Shown: positions 56,749 through 64,000 of the stretch, one piece after another
Numbering within the stretch: the stretch's first letter is position 1
Layout of the letters: the number at the start of each line of letters is the position of its first letter
Origin: Clostridia bacterium
Lineage (GTDB): Bacteria; Bacillota; Clostridia; Lachnospirales; Lachnospiraceae
Assembly (NCBI GenBank): GCA_003246295.1
Contig: QKAS01000030.1
Location: forward strand, 62,001-126,000
Reading direction: 5' to 3'
DNA length: 64,000 nt
The notes under the pieces: generated by a model
What the model was told of the DNA's origin: nothing
Seen by the model: the letters and a program-made list of their open reading frames with translations, nothing else
The model's database searches: none
Translations under genes and position numbers: made by a program

Positions 56749-58245
56749 TTACCACTTTTTCAAAAATGTTTTTCGCTCAATTGGGTCAAGTTTGCTTATT
56801 TCAGGATCTTTGTAAAACGAATCACTCTTCATATGCTGTGTGGATACTTCTTCAAAAATTGCACCACTCTTTGATGCAAAAGCATGATATTCACCACGAA
56901 GTACCGTCTGCATTTCACCAGGTTTTAAATGTTTTACTTTACCATCTTCCATGATTACGTCAAGTTCTCCGTACAGTACTTGAAATGTCTCTTCCTTTAT
57001 TTTATGTGCATGCATTGGATGCGTCTGGCCTGGCAAAACAATGATATACTTTTTACAATACTCTCTATTAATAATATTTATAATAATAGCTCCGTGTTGC
57101 CTAAAATGTTTCATGCCAAAGTGGTGTGATAGTTCTACTTCAAAATCATCCCCAAGTGCGATACCCGCTTCATATAACATACCTTTTGCATCATGAATTG
57201 CACTTCTCACTACACCAACACCTGTTATTTTGGGTTTTTCAATGATTTTTTCATTTATTTTATAATCTCTGGAAGCCAACATTCCATCTTTAAACTCACC
57301 ACTTGTTAATTGCTTCTCCTGGCAAGGCATCGCATAATATATGTCTTCTTCGTTTATTATGCTTCCATTTTTTATTTCGCGCCTAGCATAAACTCCTCTC
57401 ATCAGCGATCTAAGAGAGTCTATTTCTGCCTGAGAGACATATTTATCATTTTCTTTTCGAATTTTACATATTTCTTTCGCTAAAAGTGCAGCATGAACCC
57501 ATTTATCTGCCTGTTCTGGATTCATAGAATATGCATTAAGCGTTATGGATTCTGTTGGAAGTCCAACATGTCGTTCTAATATCTTTGCGCCTTTCGCAAT
57601 CGCTAGCATTGGCACAATATTATCATCTGGATTTTCATGTCCAGAATAACCGATTACTGTATCTCGATATCTCTTATTCATCCTATCAATAAAATCAAGC
57701 TGTAAACCCTCAATAGGCGCCGGATACTCCGCTACGCAGTGCAGAAATGCAAAATCACATTCTTTATGTGTGAAAAAGTTATAGATTTTATCAATATCAG
57801 AAAGTGTTTTTCCACCTGTGGAAATGATCAGTGGCTTTTTTGACTGTGCTGCTTTTGCTAGTAACGGCCAATCAAGCGCACTGCAACTTGCTATTTTAAT
57901 AATATCGATGCCTTGATCCAAACACCATTCCACCCCAGTTTCATCAAAAGGAGTGCTCATCGTAAGAAGGCCTTCTTTCCGTATCTCATCCACCAGAATA
58001 TTAAATTGTTCAAATGACAGACGTGTGCTCATAAATCTTGGGATATGATTTACATCTGTCCTGTCTTTGAAATCAGGATGTATGAAAGAATCCAAGTCTC
58101 TGTATTGGAGTTTCACTGCGGCTTTAATATTATTTTTTCTCGCAATTTTACCCATTTCCTTAATAATGTCTATCCCATGTTCAACGCTTCCCTGATGACT
58201 ATTTGCCATCTCAAAAATAAACAAATCTTCAAATAATTTGCTCAT
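56749..58245 (-). CDS. NeuB/LegI/PseI-type sugar-acid synthase fused to SAF and cupin domains
   Basis: 498 residues. Residues about 8-265 are a NeuB-type TIM barrel (FIFEMANSHQGSVEHGIDII, KLQYRDLDSF, STPFDETGVEW, FLHCVAEYPAP, IGYSGHE), condensing PEP with an N-acylhexosamine-like sugar. Residues about 285-350 are the SAF antifreeze-like domain. Residues about 390-480 form a cupin (GQTHPMHAHKIKEETFQVLY), not present in standard NeuB, related in look to D-lyxose isomerase-type cupins. It probably makes an unusual nonulosonic-type acid that the cytidylyltransferase at 21523 activates. GGAGGG precedes the start. Confidence 0.85.
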   Translation of the reverse strand: MSKLFEDLFIFEMANSHQGSVEHGIDIIKEMGKIARKNNIKAAVKLQYRDLDSFIHPDFKDRTDVNHIPRFMSTRLSFEQFNILVDEIRKEGLLTMSTPFDETGVEWCLDQGIDIIKIASCSALDWPLLAKAAQSKKPLIISTGGKTLSDIDKIYNFFTHKECDFAFLHCVAEYPAPIEGLQLDFIDRMNKRYRDTVIGYSGHENPDDNIVPMLAIAKGAKILERHVGLPTESITLNAYSMNPEQADKWVHAALLAKEICKIRKENDKYVSQAEIDSLRSLMRGVYARREIKNGSIINEEDIYYAMPCQEKQLTSGEFKDGMLASRDYKINEKIIEKPKITGVGVVRSAIHDAKGMLYEAGIALGDDFEVELSHHFGMKHFRQHGAIIINIINREYCKKYIIVLPGQTHPMHAHKIKEETFQVLYGELDVIMEDGKVKHLKPGEMQTVLRGEYHAFASKSGAIFEEVSTQHMKSDSFYKDPEISKLDPIERKTFLKKW

Positions 58246-58285
58246 AAGCCCTCCTCATATCGTTTTCAAGCCTTATTTATGAATG

Positions 58286-58319
58286 TTTCCATTCTATGGC
58301 TATTTCCATTCTATGACTG
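58286..58319. repeat. 17-bp tandem repeat at the end of the second Maf gene
   Basis: TTTCCATTCTATGGCTA is followed directly by TTTCCATTCTATGACTG, and a weaker third unit, TTTCGATTCATTG, lies within the coding sequence. The duplication carries an extra TAG just after the true stop, so it does not alter the protein. Confidence 0.7.
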
Positions 58320-60188
58320 TTTCGATTCATTGAATTTATCCAACCCTAAATGAATTCTATTTGTTAAATCAGGTAATATTTCAATGGCAGCATCTCTGAT
58401 TACTTCAAGATACTCTTTCCCCTTATTAATTGCTTCTAAAAGTTCCTCTTTCTCGTTTTGTTTTGTAATATATATATTCTCTGTTAGTTCTTTAATTTTA
58501 TTTTGAATCCTACAATCTATATAATATAGTGATGAAATCGACTCTATGCGTTTTCCATACTGTTTTGTTTTTTCATACAGTTTTACAAACTCTTTACTGT
58601 GATATTTATTCGCATGAATCATTTGAATCATTTTATAATAATCATCTACAGCACGTTTTGAAATAGAAATTATTTCTTTTGTTTCATTGATTGCTTCCAT
58701 TATTTTGTCACAAAACAATTGTGCCTGCTCCTCTGAAAAAAAGCGAGTAACATTTTCAAAAACCAGAGTCAGGTCAATGTCGTTTCTACACTCACGCTCC
58801 AATGCTTCTCTGAGAGACATCTGCTCTGCTCCATGGATTGTAGCACCTCCTTCGGTCGCGTTAATCATTCTTACATTGGGGTTCTCCGCAATTTCTTTTT
58901 CAAACCAGTCCAGATAAAGCAAGAACTCATTTGATGACCTGACTCTTCCTCCACAATAACCATCAACCTCTATATATGCCTCTTCTGAAATATCAAGGTT
59001 CCACGCACCTCTGACCGTTGATGCTGCGTGCGTTTTATTATCTGTATACGCCAGATCCTGCCCCACCATTATTATTGTTTTAAATCCCAGTATTTCCAGT
59101 AAAGAATATGCCGAATTTGCCACTGATCCGCTTCCTTCCAGAATAGGTAATTCGCTTCCCAAACTGGCAATGATATAATCAATATGTGTATTTAAGTCAT
59201 TTACGAAAAACTTATGACTATGATGTAGATTTAATACTTCCGAATTGCTGGTCAGGCTACAGACCATAGGAATTTTTGAAACTCTTTCATCTTCAAAATG
59301 TGCCGTCATTTTTCTTCCATCAACGGTGATAAACATATCTGGTATGATATCTTCTTTCAGCAATGCTTTCAGCGCACTATCAACAGATATAATAAATGCC
59401 TTTCCTTTTGCCTTCTTCAAATCAGATATATTTTTATCCAGTGAAGGGCCGGAAGAAACCAATATTGCCGGAATATCTTGGGGTAATAATATATATAAAT
59501 GATATAAAGACTTACTCATAACTAGATATGGAAAGTTACTTAATGTATTATAATAATATGCTTCTCCAAATCTCTCCCAAACTGTATTGGTCGCATTGAT
59601 TGAATTAACAAGTATTTGAGATTCTGTGTAAAACTTCTTGTATTCATTCGGGAACAAATATCTATAATTTAAATAATCCAAAAAAATTAAACCTTTAATA
59701 TCATGGTATGTAAAATATTTATATAAAACGTTTTTATTTATTACCTCGTCGCCTAAAAAAAGAACCAGCTTTTTATTTTCAAGCAAATCAGAAACGTCAA
59801 ATGTATTTAAGACATATTTAAAAATAATAATTGAAGGCTCATAAATAATGATTGCGCCCGTCTCTGGAATCTCCCTTAGAAACTTTCTTACATACATTCC
59901 ATTTCCAAAACCAAACATTAATAACTTTGAATTAAAAACAATATCACTACATTGGTTCATCCAACAATCCATCAACATCTCGCTATCATATAAAGAATCC
60001 AACTGTATAGTACTGTCATCTTTTTGAACGTATAAAATAGTTCTATCCTGAATCACTTCACTGTTCGCAATCATTATATTAGAATCCGATAATTCAATCA
60101 CTTTCTCGTTGTTAAGCATATCAACGATATCTTCTCTTCCATTGGTTATTAATGCCGCAATATTTTTATCAAAAATGCTATTTTTCAT
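58311..60188 (-). CDS. DUF115 motility-associated (Maf) flagellin glycosyltransferase 2
   Basis: 625 residues. N-terminal part (about 1-200) with MFGFGNGMYVRKFL and IIIYEPS, then the DUF115 core: VSSGPSLDKN (244-253), GSGSVANSAYSLLE (352-365) and VGQDLAYTDNKTHA (375-388), and a long helical C-terminus. The core motifs match those of Maf 1 at 22532, but the flanks differ, so these are paralogues with separate acceptors or donors. It follows a small helical gene and the flagellin gene, and precedes the NeuB-type gene, the normal context for Maf. Confidence 0.88.
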   Translation of the reverse strand: MKNSIFDKNIAALITNGREDIVDMLNNEKVIELSDSNIMIANSEVIQDRTILYVQKDDSTIQLDSLYDSEMLMDCWMNQCSDIVFNSKLLMFGFGNGMYVRKFLREIPETGAIIIYEPSIIIFKYVLNTFDVSDLLENKKLVLFLGDEVINKNVLYKYFTYHDIKGLIFLDYLNYRYLFPNEYKKFYTESQILVNSINATNTVWERFGEAYYYNTLSNFPYLVMSKSLYHLYILLPQDIPAILVSSGPSLDKNISDLKKAKGKAFIISVDSALKALLKEDIIPDMFITVDGRKMTAHFEDERVSKIPMVCSLTSNSEVLNLHHSHKFFVNDLNTHIDYIIASLGSELPILEGSGSVANSAYSLLEILGFKTIIMVGQDLAYTDNKTHAASTVRGAWNLDISEEAYIEVDGYCGGRVRSSNEFLLYLDWFEKEIAENPNVRMINATEGGATIHGAEQMSLREALERECRNDIDLTLVFENVTRFFSEEQAQLFCDKIMEAINETKEIISISKRAVDDYYKMIQMIHANKYHSKEFVKLYEKTKQYGKRIESISSLYYIDCRIQNKIKELTENIYITKQNEKEELLEAINKGKEYLEVIRDAAIEILPDLTNRIHLGLDKFNESKQS

Positions 60189-60201
60189 TTCTTACCATCC
60201 G

Positions 60202-60516
60202 TTAATTAAATTCTTTATATGTTTCCAAATTTTGATGTGTTTCATAATACAAAACATCAATCATTCTAAAATAGTCTTCCTGCTCAATCACACCTGTAAT
60301 TCTATCAAGCTGACTACTCCAAAAATTAATATCTTCCGAAAATTTTTTGGTATCCTTTTGAAAAATATCAAATAAATCCATCACAACTTCTGTAAGCGCT
60401 TTTGTCATAATCGGTAAAATTCCACTCGCTTCAGAATGTCTTCCCGTTATCAATAATTGCGTTATGATTACAATATAGTTTTGAACTTCGTTTATATTAT
60501 TTTTTAAATCTGTCAT
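60202..60516 (-). CDS. Small helical protein between flagellin and Maf 2, unknown
   Basis: 104 residues, all predicted helix, no membrane span: NEVQNYIVIITQLLITGRHS, SGILPIMTKALTEVVMDLFD and EQEDYFRMIDVLYYETHQNL. GGAGTGA lies upstream of the start. Its C-terminal half resembles small helical partners next to flagellin-modification genes; the gene at 21075 has the same setting. It ends 13 bases before the Maf 2 start, so they are co-translated. Function not recognised. Confidence 0.65.
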   Translation of the reverse strand: MTDLKNNINEVQNYIVIITQLLITGRHSEASGILPIMTKALTEVVMDLFDIFQKDTKKFSEDINFWSSQLDRITGVIEQEDYFRMIDVLYYETHQNLETYKEFN

Positions 60517-60567
60517 TTTAAGACGTCACTCCATTTTTATTAACATTATAACACAAATCATTATTTT

Positions 60568-60605
60568 TTTATACAAAAAAGGAACCGGTTACCCGATTCC
60601 TTTTG
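60568..60605 (-). terminator. Terminator after fliC
   Basis: Stem AAAAGGAAtCGGgT / aCCgGTTCCTTTT with small mismatches (about 60576-60604), followed on the minus strand by TTTTTTGTATAAAAAAA. It separates fliC from the Maf operon, 18 bases after the stop codon. Confidence 0.78.
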
Positions 60606-60622
60606 TTGTTATAGTAGTTTAA

Positions 60623-61444
60623 TTATCCAAGTAAGGATAATACTCCCTGATTGGATTGATTAGCCTGCGCTAACATTGCCTGTCCAGCCTGAGCAAGGAT
60701 ATTGTTCTTGCTGTAGTTAACCATTGTATCTGCCATGTCAGTATCTCTGATCTGCGACTCAGCTGCTGTTGTATTTTCTACAACGTTATCTAAGTTGGCA
60801 ATTGTATGTTCAAGTCTGTTCTGTACAGCACCAAGTTTGGATCTCTGTGCAGATACCTGTGCAATTGCTTTTGTGATAAGACCGATCGCTGTTCTAGCTT
60901 TATCAATTGTTGAAAGTGTAACACCACCAATACCAAGTGATGAAGCGTTCATGTTCTTAATAGAAACAAGAATTCTCTGACTTGATGTGTTAGCAGCACC
61001 AACCTGAAGTGCTCTACCACCTGAGAATGTACCATCTAAAAGGTTCAATGTATTGAACTGTGTAGACTGCTGAACTCTGTTAATTTCAGAAACAAGAGCT
61101 TTTACTTCTTTCTGGATAGCATCTCTATCTGCTGATGTGTTAGTTCCATTAGAAGACTTAACTGCAAGCTCATTCATACGCTGTAACATGCTATGTACTT
61201 CTGCAAGTGCACCTTCAGCTGTCTGTACTAAAGAAACGCCGTCCTGTGCATTGTCACTAGCCTGTGTAAGACCTCTGATCTGGCTTCTCATTTTTTCACT
61301 GATGGTTAATCCAGCTGCATCATCTGCTGCACGGTTGATTTTGTAACCAGAAGATAACTGTTCTGTAACTTTCGCCTGTGCTGTTGTTGTTACTCCTAAC
61401 TGTCTGCTAGCGTTCATTGCTGTAAGATTGTGTTGTACTACCAT
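60623..61444 (-). CDS. fliC: Flagellin (major, short form)
   Basis: 273 residues from ATG 61444, with AAGGAGG just upstream; an in-frame ATG at 61483 has no ribosome site. It is the minimal D0-D1 form: VVQHNLTAMNASRQLG, SGYKINRAADDAAGLTISEK, NELAVKSSNGTNTSADRDAI, then a short variable linker, and SQIRDTDMADTMVNYSKNNI plus AQANQSNQGVLSLLG at the C-terminus. Candidate O-glycosylation sites are the Ser/Thr in the central NTSSQRILVSIKNMNASS region. SigD-controlled; the filament's main subunit by form and context. Confidence 0.97.
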   Translation of the reverse strand: MVVQHNLTAMNASRQLGVTTTAQAKVTEQLSSGYKINRAADDAAGLTISEKMRSQIRGLTQASDNAQDGVSLVQTAEGALAEVHSMLQRMNELAVKSSNGTNTSADRDAIQKEVKALVSEINRVQQSTQFNTLNLLDGTFSGGRALQVGAANTSSQRILVSIKNMNASSLGIGGVTLSTIDKARTAIGLITKAIAQVSAQRSKLGAVQNRLEHTIANLDNVVENTTAAESQIRDTDMADTMVNYSKNNILAQAGQAMLAQANQSNQGVLSLLG

Positions 61445-61571
61445 ATTTTTTCCTCCTTGAATATCCGGTGGCATCCTTGCCACTCTGGTTTTTGTTGTTA
61501 CAATGTTCCATCAAGCCGTACGTACCATTAGGAATCATTGTTTGTTAAGTAAGTATCTTTACTTGTATAAT

Positions 61572-61598
61572 ATATCGGATAAAAGATGAAATACTTTA
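61572..61598 (-). promoter_or_regulatory. SigD (sigma-28) promoter of fliC
   Basis: TAAA (61595-61598), 15 bases, TCCGATAT (61572-61579) on the minus strand. The leader of about 120 bases to the start codon is unusually long for a flagellin and has an A/T-rich body. Confidence 0.9.
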
Positions 61599-61622
61599 TA
61601 CCCGAATATTAACTTTTTTAAA

Positions 61623-62102
61623 TTATTTTTTTCGATCCATTAATTGCGGATCCACAGTATTTAAATTACTCATTGCCTTGTAATAGGTACTCGCGGCTTT
61701 GACAGAAACACGTGCGCTTTTATAAGCAGCTCTTGTATTCTTAAAATAATCTTCTATTTTAATTCTGTTTCTTTCTTCGCTCGCTTGTATCCTGGCGCTT
61801 TGATCCGTAACCTGCGCAATCAGTTTTTGTAACTGGCCAATTTCTACAGTGTATTGATTCTTGTTAAGTGTTAGTTCCTGTCGAATTCTGTCATAAACAC
61901 TTTCAAAACCGCTATCCAGAAGTTCTAACTTTTCAATCAGACCCGATTTTTGTGTGACAATCTGGTCAAACGTTGCCATGTCAAATTCTTCCTGCTTAAT
62001 CAGGTTACTTTGCTTAAGGTTTAAGTCAAGAATTTCGTTCAGAATTGTGATTTTGTTGTTAAGACTTTCTATTAAGATAGAAATATATTGATTCTGATCC
62101 AT
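61623..62102 (-). CDS. FlgN-like flagellar export chaperone
   Basis: 159 residues from MDQNQYISILIESLNNKITI at 62102 (AAGGTGG upstream), almost all coiled helix: LNEILDLNLKQSNLIKQEEF, IGQLQKLIAQVTDQSARIQA and a final KAASTYYKAMSNLNTVDPQL. The size, heptad pattern and position after fliS fit FlgN/FliT-type chaperones of hook-associated proteins; the sequence itself is weakly conserved. It is transcribed with fliD and fliS. Confidence 0.72.
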   Translation of the reverse strand: MDQNQYISILIESLNNKITILNEILDLNLKQSNLIKQEEFDMATFDQIVTQKSGLIEKLELLDSGFESVYDRIRQELTLNKNQYTVEIGQLQKLIAQVTDQSARIQASEERNRIKIEDYFKNTRAAYKSARVSVKAASTYYKAMSNLNTVDPQLMDRKK

Positions 62103-62138
62103 AAACCACCTTCTTCTAATGATTGCCGCCAATCAAAG

Positions 62139-62513
62139 TTAACGTCTTGCAACTTGCATCACTTCTTTCCACGCATCTCTCATGGTTCGCAAATGTTTTA
62201 GGACTTCTTCCAATATGGCTGCGTCCTTTTTCATATTTGCTTCTCTTAGTCTCATAATAAGGTAATTATACACCGCATCAAAATCTTTTGCCACCTCATA
62301 TTTTCGGTCAAGTGTGATTTGAAATTCTTCAATAATTTTCTGTGTCTTCATGATGTTATCATGTGCTTTTTGTATGTTCCCCTGCTCAATCCCCACAATT
62401 GCAATGTTACAGAACTTAATAGCTCCCTCATAGAGCATAAGTGTTAGTTCTGCAGGAGATGCTGTTAGTATTTTATTGGTATTATATTGTGCGAACGCGT
62501 TGTTCATCTGCAT
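62139..62513 (-). CDS. fliS: Flagellin export chaperone FliS
   Basis: 124 residues: FAQYNTNKILTASPAELTLM, LYEGAIKFCNIAIVGIEQGN and FDAVYNYLIMRLREANMKKD, the FliS four-helix pattern. It binds the flagellin C-terminus in the cytoplasm and prevents premature assembly. AGGAGG precedes the start. It lies between fliD and an FlgN-like gene, in the standard fliD-fliS order. Confidence 0.95.
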   Translation of the reverse strand: MQMNNAFAQYNTNKILTASPAELTLMLYEGAIKFCNIAIVGIEQGNIQKAHDNIMKTQKIIEEFQITLDRKYEVAKDFDAVYNYLIMRLREANMKKDAAILEEVLKHLRTMRDAWKEVMQVARR

Positions 62514-62528
62514 TCTTAGTTCCTCCTA

Positions 62529-64000
62529 TCAGCCCCCGAGCATTGATGTCAGTGCGCTCTGCTGCGAATTTAATTTTGTCATTGCACTTTCCATAGCACT
62601 GAATTGTTTATAATAACGGTCTTCTAGGTCTGTCAGTTTTTCTTCCTGATCTGAGATTTTGTCATCATAATCATCGTATTCCTGCTGCATTTTTTTATCA
62701 TCATACACTTTATAGATAGTACGATACGCTGTACTCTTCATCTGTTTATTCAGCTCATCATAAAGATTATTTGCCAATTTAGTAAAGAAAGATGCCACTT
62801 GATCCGGATTGCTTGCAATCGCTGTTTTTAACTTATCTTTGTTTCCGGCAGTTGCCGTATCGTCCGAATTCCCATCAATGTGGTAAGCACCCTTTTCATT
62901 GTCAGCAGCCAGAAAATAGCTCATGGTTTCAATTCCGAACGTGGTCAGCGAAGTTTCTGTGCCGTTTACATCAAAGCTCTGTATCATTGCACTCTTCATG
63001 GTTGAAACTACTGTACCAAGTGTAGAATCTCTTCGCAGAAGTGCATCTTTGATCTTATCTTCCCACAATGTGATTTCATCATCAGACATTGACTCCTTTT
63101 CATCATCGGTCAGAGGTTCATAGCCTTTAGAAGATGTGGCATTGTATAAAGTGTCCATTTCAATCATTAGCTTATTATATTCACTAAAGAAATCTTTGAC
63201 CATTTTATAGATTCCATCTATGTCATCGGAAGTATTAATATTGGTCGGAATATAATCTCCATTTGTGTCTTTTGAAGATTCCTTTTGCGCTGTAATGGTA
63301 AGTCCGTTAATGGTAAAAGTATTATTTGTTGAGGTATAGTCAGCCCCGTTTAATGTAATGCTTGCGTCAGATCCATCTATTTCAATCGCGCCACTTCCCG
63401 ATGTCAGTTTTAAGCCCGCAAGCGCTGTCGGTGCATTTGTATCACTGCTCACCGCTTCAATCGTAAAGTCTCCAGCCGTACCACTCGTCTTGGAATTTAC
63501 ATAAATTCTTTGATTTGTCGCATCAAAACTTGCGTTCACACCAGCATTGTTTAATTGTGTGATCACTTCGGATATTTTTGTATCACCTGTTACCGAAATT
63601 TCAGTATTGGTAGTCCCGACTTTTACATTGATTTTTGCGGTATCAGTAGAGGTCAGTGTGCTCATTTCAGAGAGTGTCGTCGATGCTGTCGCGGCAGTTC
63701 CATCCGTCTTTTCCAGTTTTCCACCTGTCAGATATCCTGCTGTTGCCAGTTTTTTGACAACCAGAGATTGTGTGCCATTTACTGCGCTATCTCCTGCAAC
63801 GACCGATGCAATACTGGTATCTGCAACTGTAGTTGATTTCTTTTTAAAAGAGCCTTCCAGTCTCATATTACTTAAGGATTTACTGAAAAAACTATATATT
63901 TTAGTATTCAGATCACTCCAGGCTGTTTGTTTCCAACCAAGTTTTGTCTTCGCTTTTTCTAAACTTTCTTTTTTTGTACTGGAGGCTTTTACCAGCTCCT
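62529..64000 (-). CDS. fliD: Flagellar filament cap protein FliD, 5' end outside the window
   Basis: The reading frame is open to the right edge; the first visible residues are ELVKASSTKKESLEKAKTK, then LGWKQTAWSDLNTKIYSFFS, the typical FliD N-terminal region after the first 40 or so residues. The rest includes GTQSLVVKKLATAGYLTGG, ITLNGADYTSTNNTFTINGL and a C-terminal coil (SDQEEKLTDLEDRYYKQFSA) ending KLNSQQSALTSMLGG. FliD caps the filament tip and guides flagellin folding. At least 490 residues are visible. Co-transcribed with fliS and the FlgN-like gene. Confidence 0.95.
   Translation of the reverse strand, partial: ELVKASSTKKESLEKAKTKLGWKQTAWSDLNTKIYSFFSKSLSNMRLEGSFKKKSTTVADTSIASVVAGDSAVNGTQSLVVKKLATAGYLTGGKLEKTDGTAATASTTLSEMSTLTSTDTAKINVKVGTTNTEISVTGDTKISEVITQLNNAGVNASFDATNQRIYVNSKTSGTAGDFTIEAVSSDTNAPTALAGLKLTSGSGAIEIDGSDASITLNGADYTSTNNTFTINGLTITAQKESSKDTNGDYIPTNINTSDDIDGIYKMVKDFFSEYNKLMIEMDTLYNATSSKGYEPLTDDEKESMSDDEITLWEDKIKDALLRRDSTLGTVVSTMKSAMIQSFDVNGTETSLTTFGIETMSYFLAADNEKGAYHIDGNSDDTATAGNKDKLKTAIASNPDQVASFFTKLANNLYDELNKQMKSTAYRTIYKVYDDKKMQQEYDDYDDKISDQEEKLTDLEDRYYKQFSAMESAMTKLNSQQSALTSMLGG

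Noticed and set aside
1-64000. CRISPR arrays, tRNA or rRNA genes, prophage genes
   Set aside because: No regularly spaced repeats, cloverleaf-like segments, rRNA sequence or phage structural genes were seen on either strand.

Overview
The window reads as chromosomal DNA of a low-GC, flagellated anaerobic Firmicute, most likely a Lachnospiraceae (Roseburia/Eubacterium/Butyrivibrio type). The basis is the long-form S12 with its Firmicutes insertion, strong AGGAGG ribosome sites, SigD-type flagellin promoters, L10 and L1 ribosomal leaders, and a MmdA-type carboxyltransferase. No database search was possible, so the assignment rests on recognised sequence features.

Bases 1-21070 hold the transcription/translation core on the minus strand: rpmG-secE-nusG-rplK-rplA, a CapA-like gene, rplJ-rplL (L10 leader), rpoB-rpoC, then rpsL-rpsG. 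Two insertions break the usual order. capA lies between rplA and rplJ. A block of about 6 kb lies between rpoC and rpsL; it carries an acyltransferase, a small membrane protein and a plus-strand operon of a transglutaminase-like lipoprotein, a GspF/PilC-like platform protein and four small pilin-like proteins. Promoters and terminators are clear here: perfect or near-perfect TTGACA-17-TATAAT promoters for rpsL, rpoB and rpmG, and 23S-mimic L1 sites before both rplK and rplA.

Bases 19500-28060 and 58300-64000 are flagellar filament and flagellin-modification genes: a FliD-like protein, two SigD-driven flagellins, FliS, an FlgN-like chaperone, FliD (partial), two DUF115 (Maf, motility-associated factor) glycosyltransferases, a CMP-sugar synthetase fused to a HAD domain, and a NeuB-type synthase fused to a cupin. 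The larger flagellin carries a domain that looks like flagellinolysin with its zinc-protease residues replaced.

Bases 28060-33040 are a scrap zone between two copies of the flagellin 5' end. It holds a truncated glycosyltransferase, a DUF1919 gene, a frameshifted IS110 and a decayed IS66. Bases 33044-58245 are one long minus-strand glycan island: glycosyltransferases, UDP-galactopyranose mutase, an O-antigen-ligase-like polymerase/ligase, amino-sugar genes (FdtA/FdtB type), methyltransferases, two polyol-phosphate modules (TagD-like with TagF-like; IspD/TarI-like with TagF-like), an SDR, an amidotransferase-like protein and DUF362. The middle (about 37-53 kb) is visibly more A+T rich than the ribosomal part, as expected of a transferred surface-glycan cassette. 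Taken together, the second half most plausibly builds and attaches a complex glycan to the flagellar filament; that role is inferred from context.
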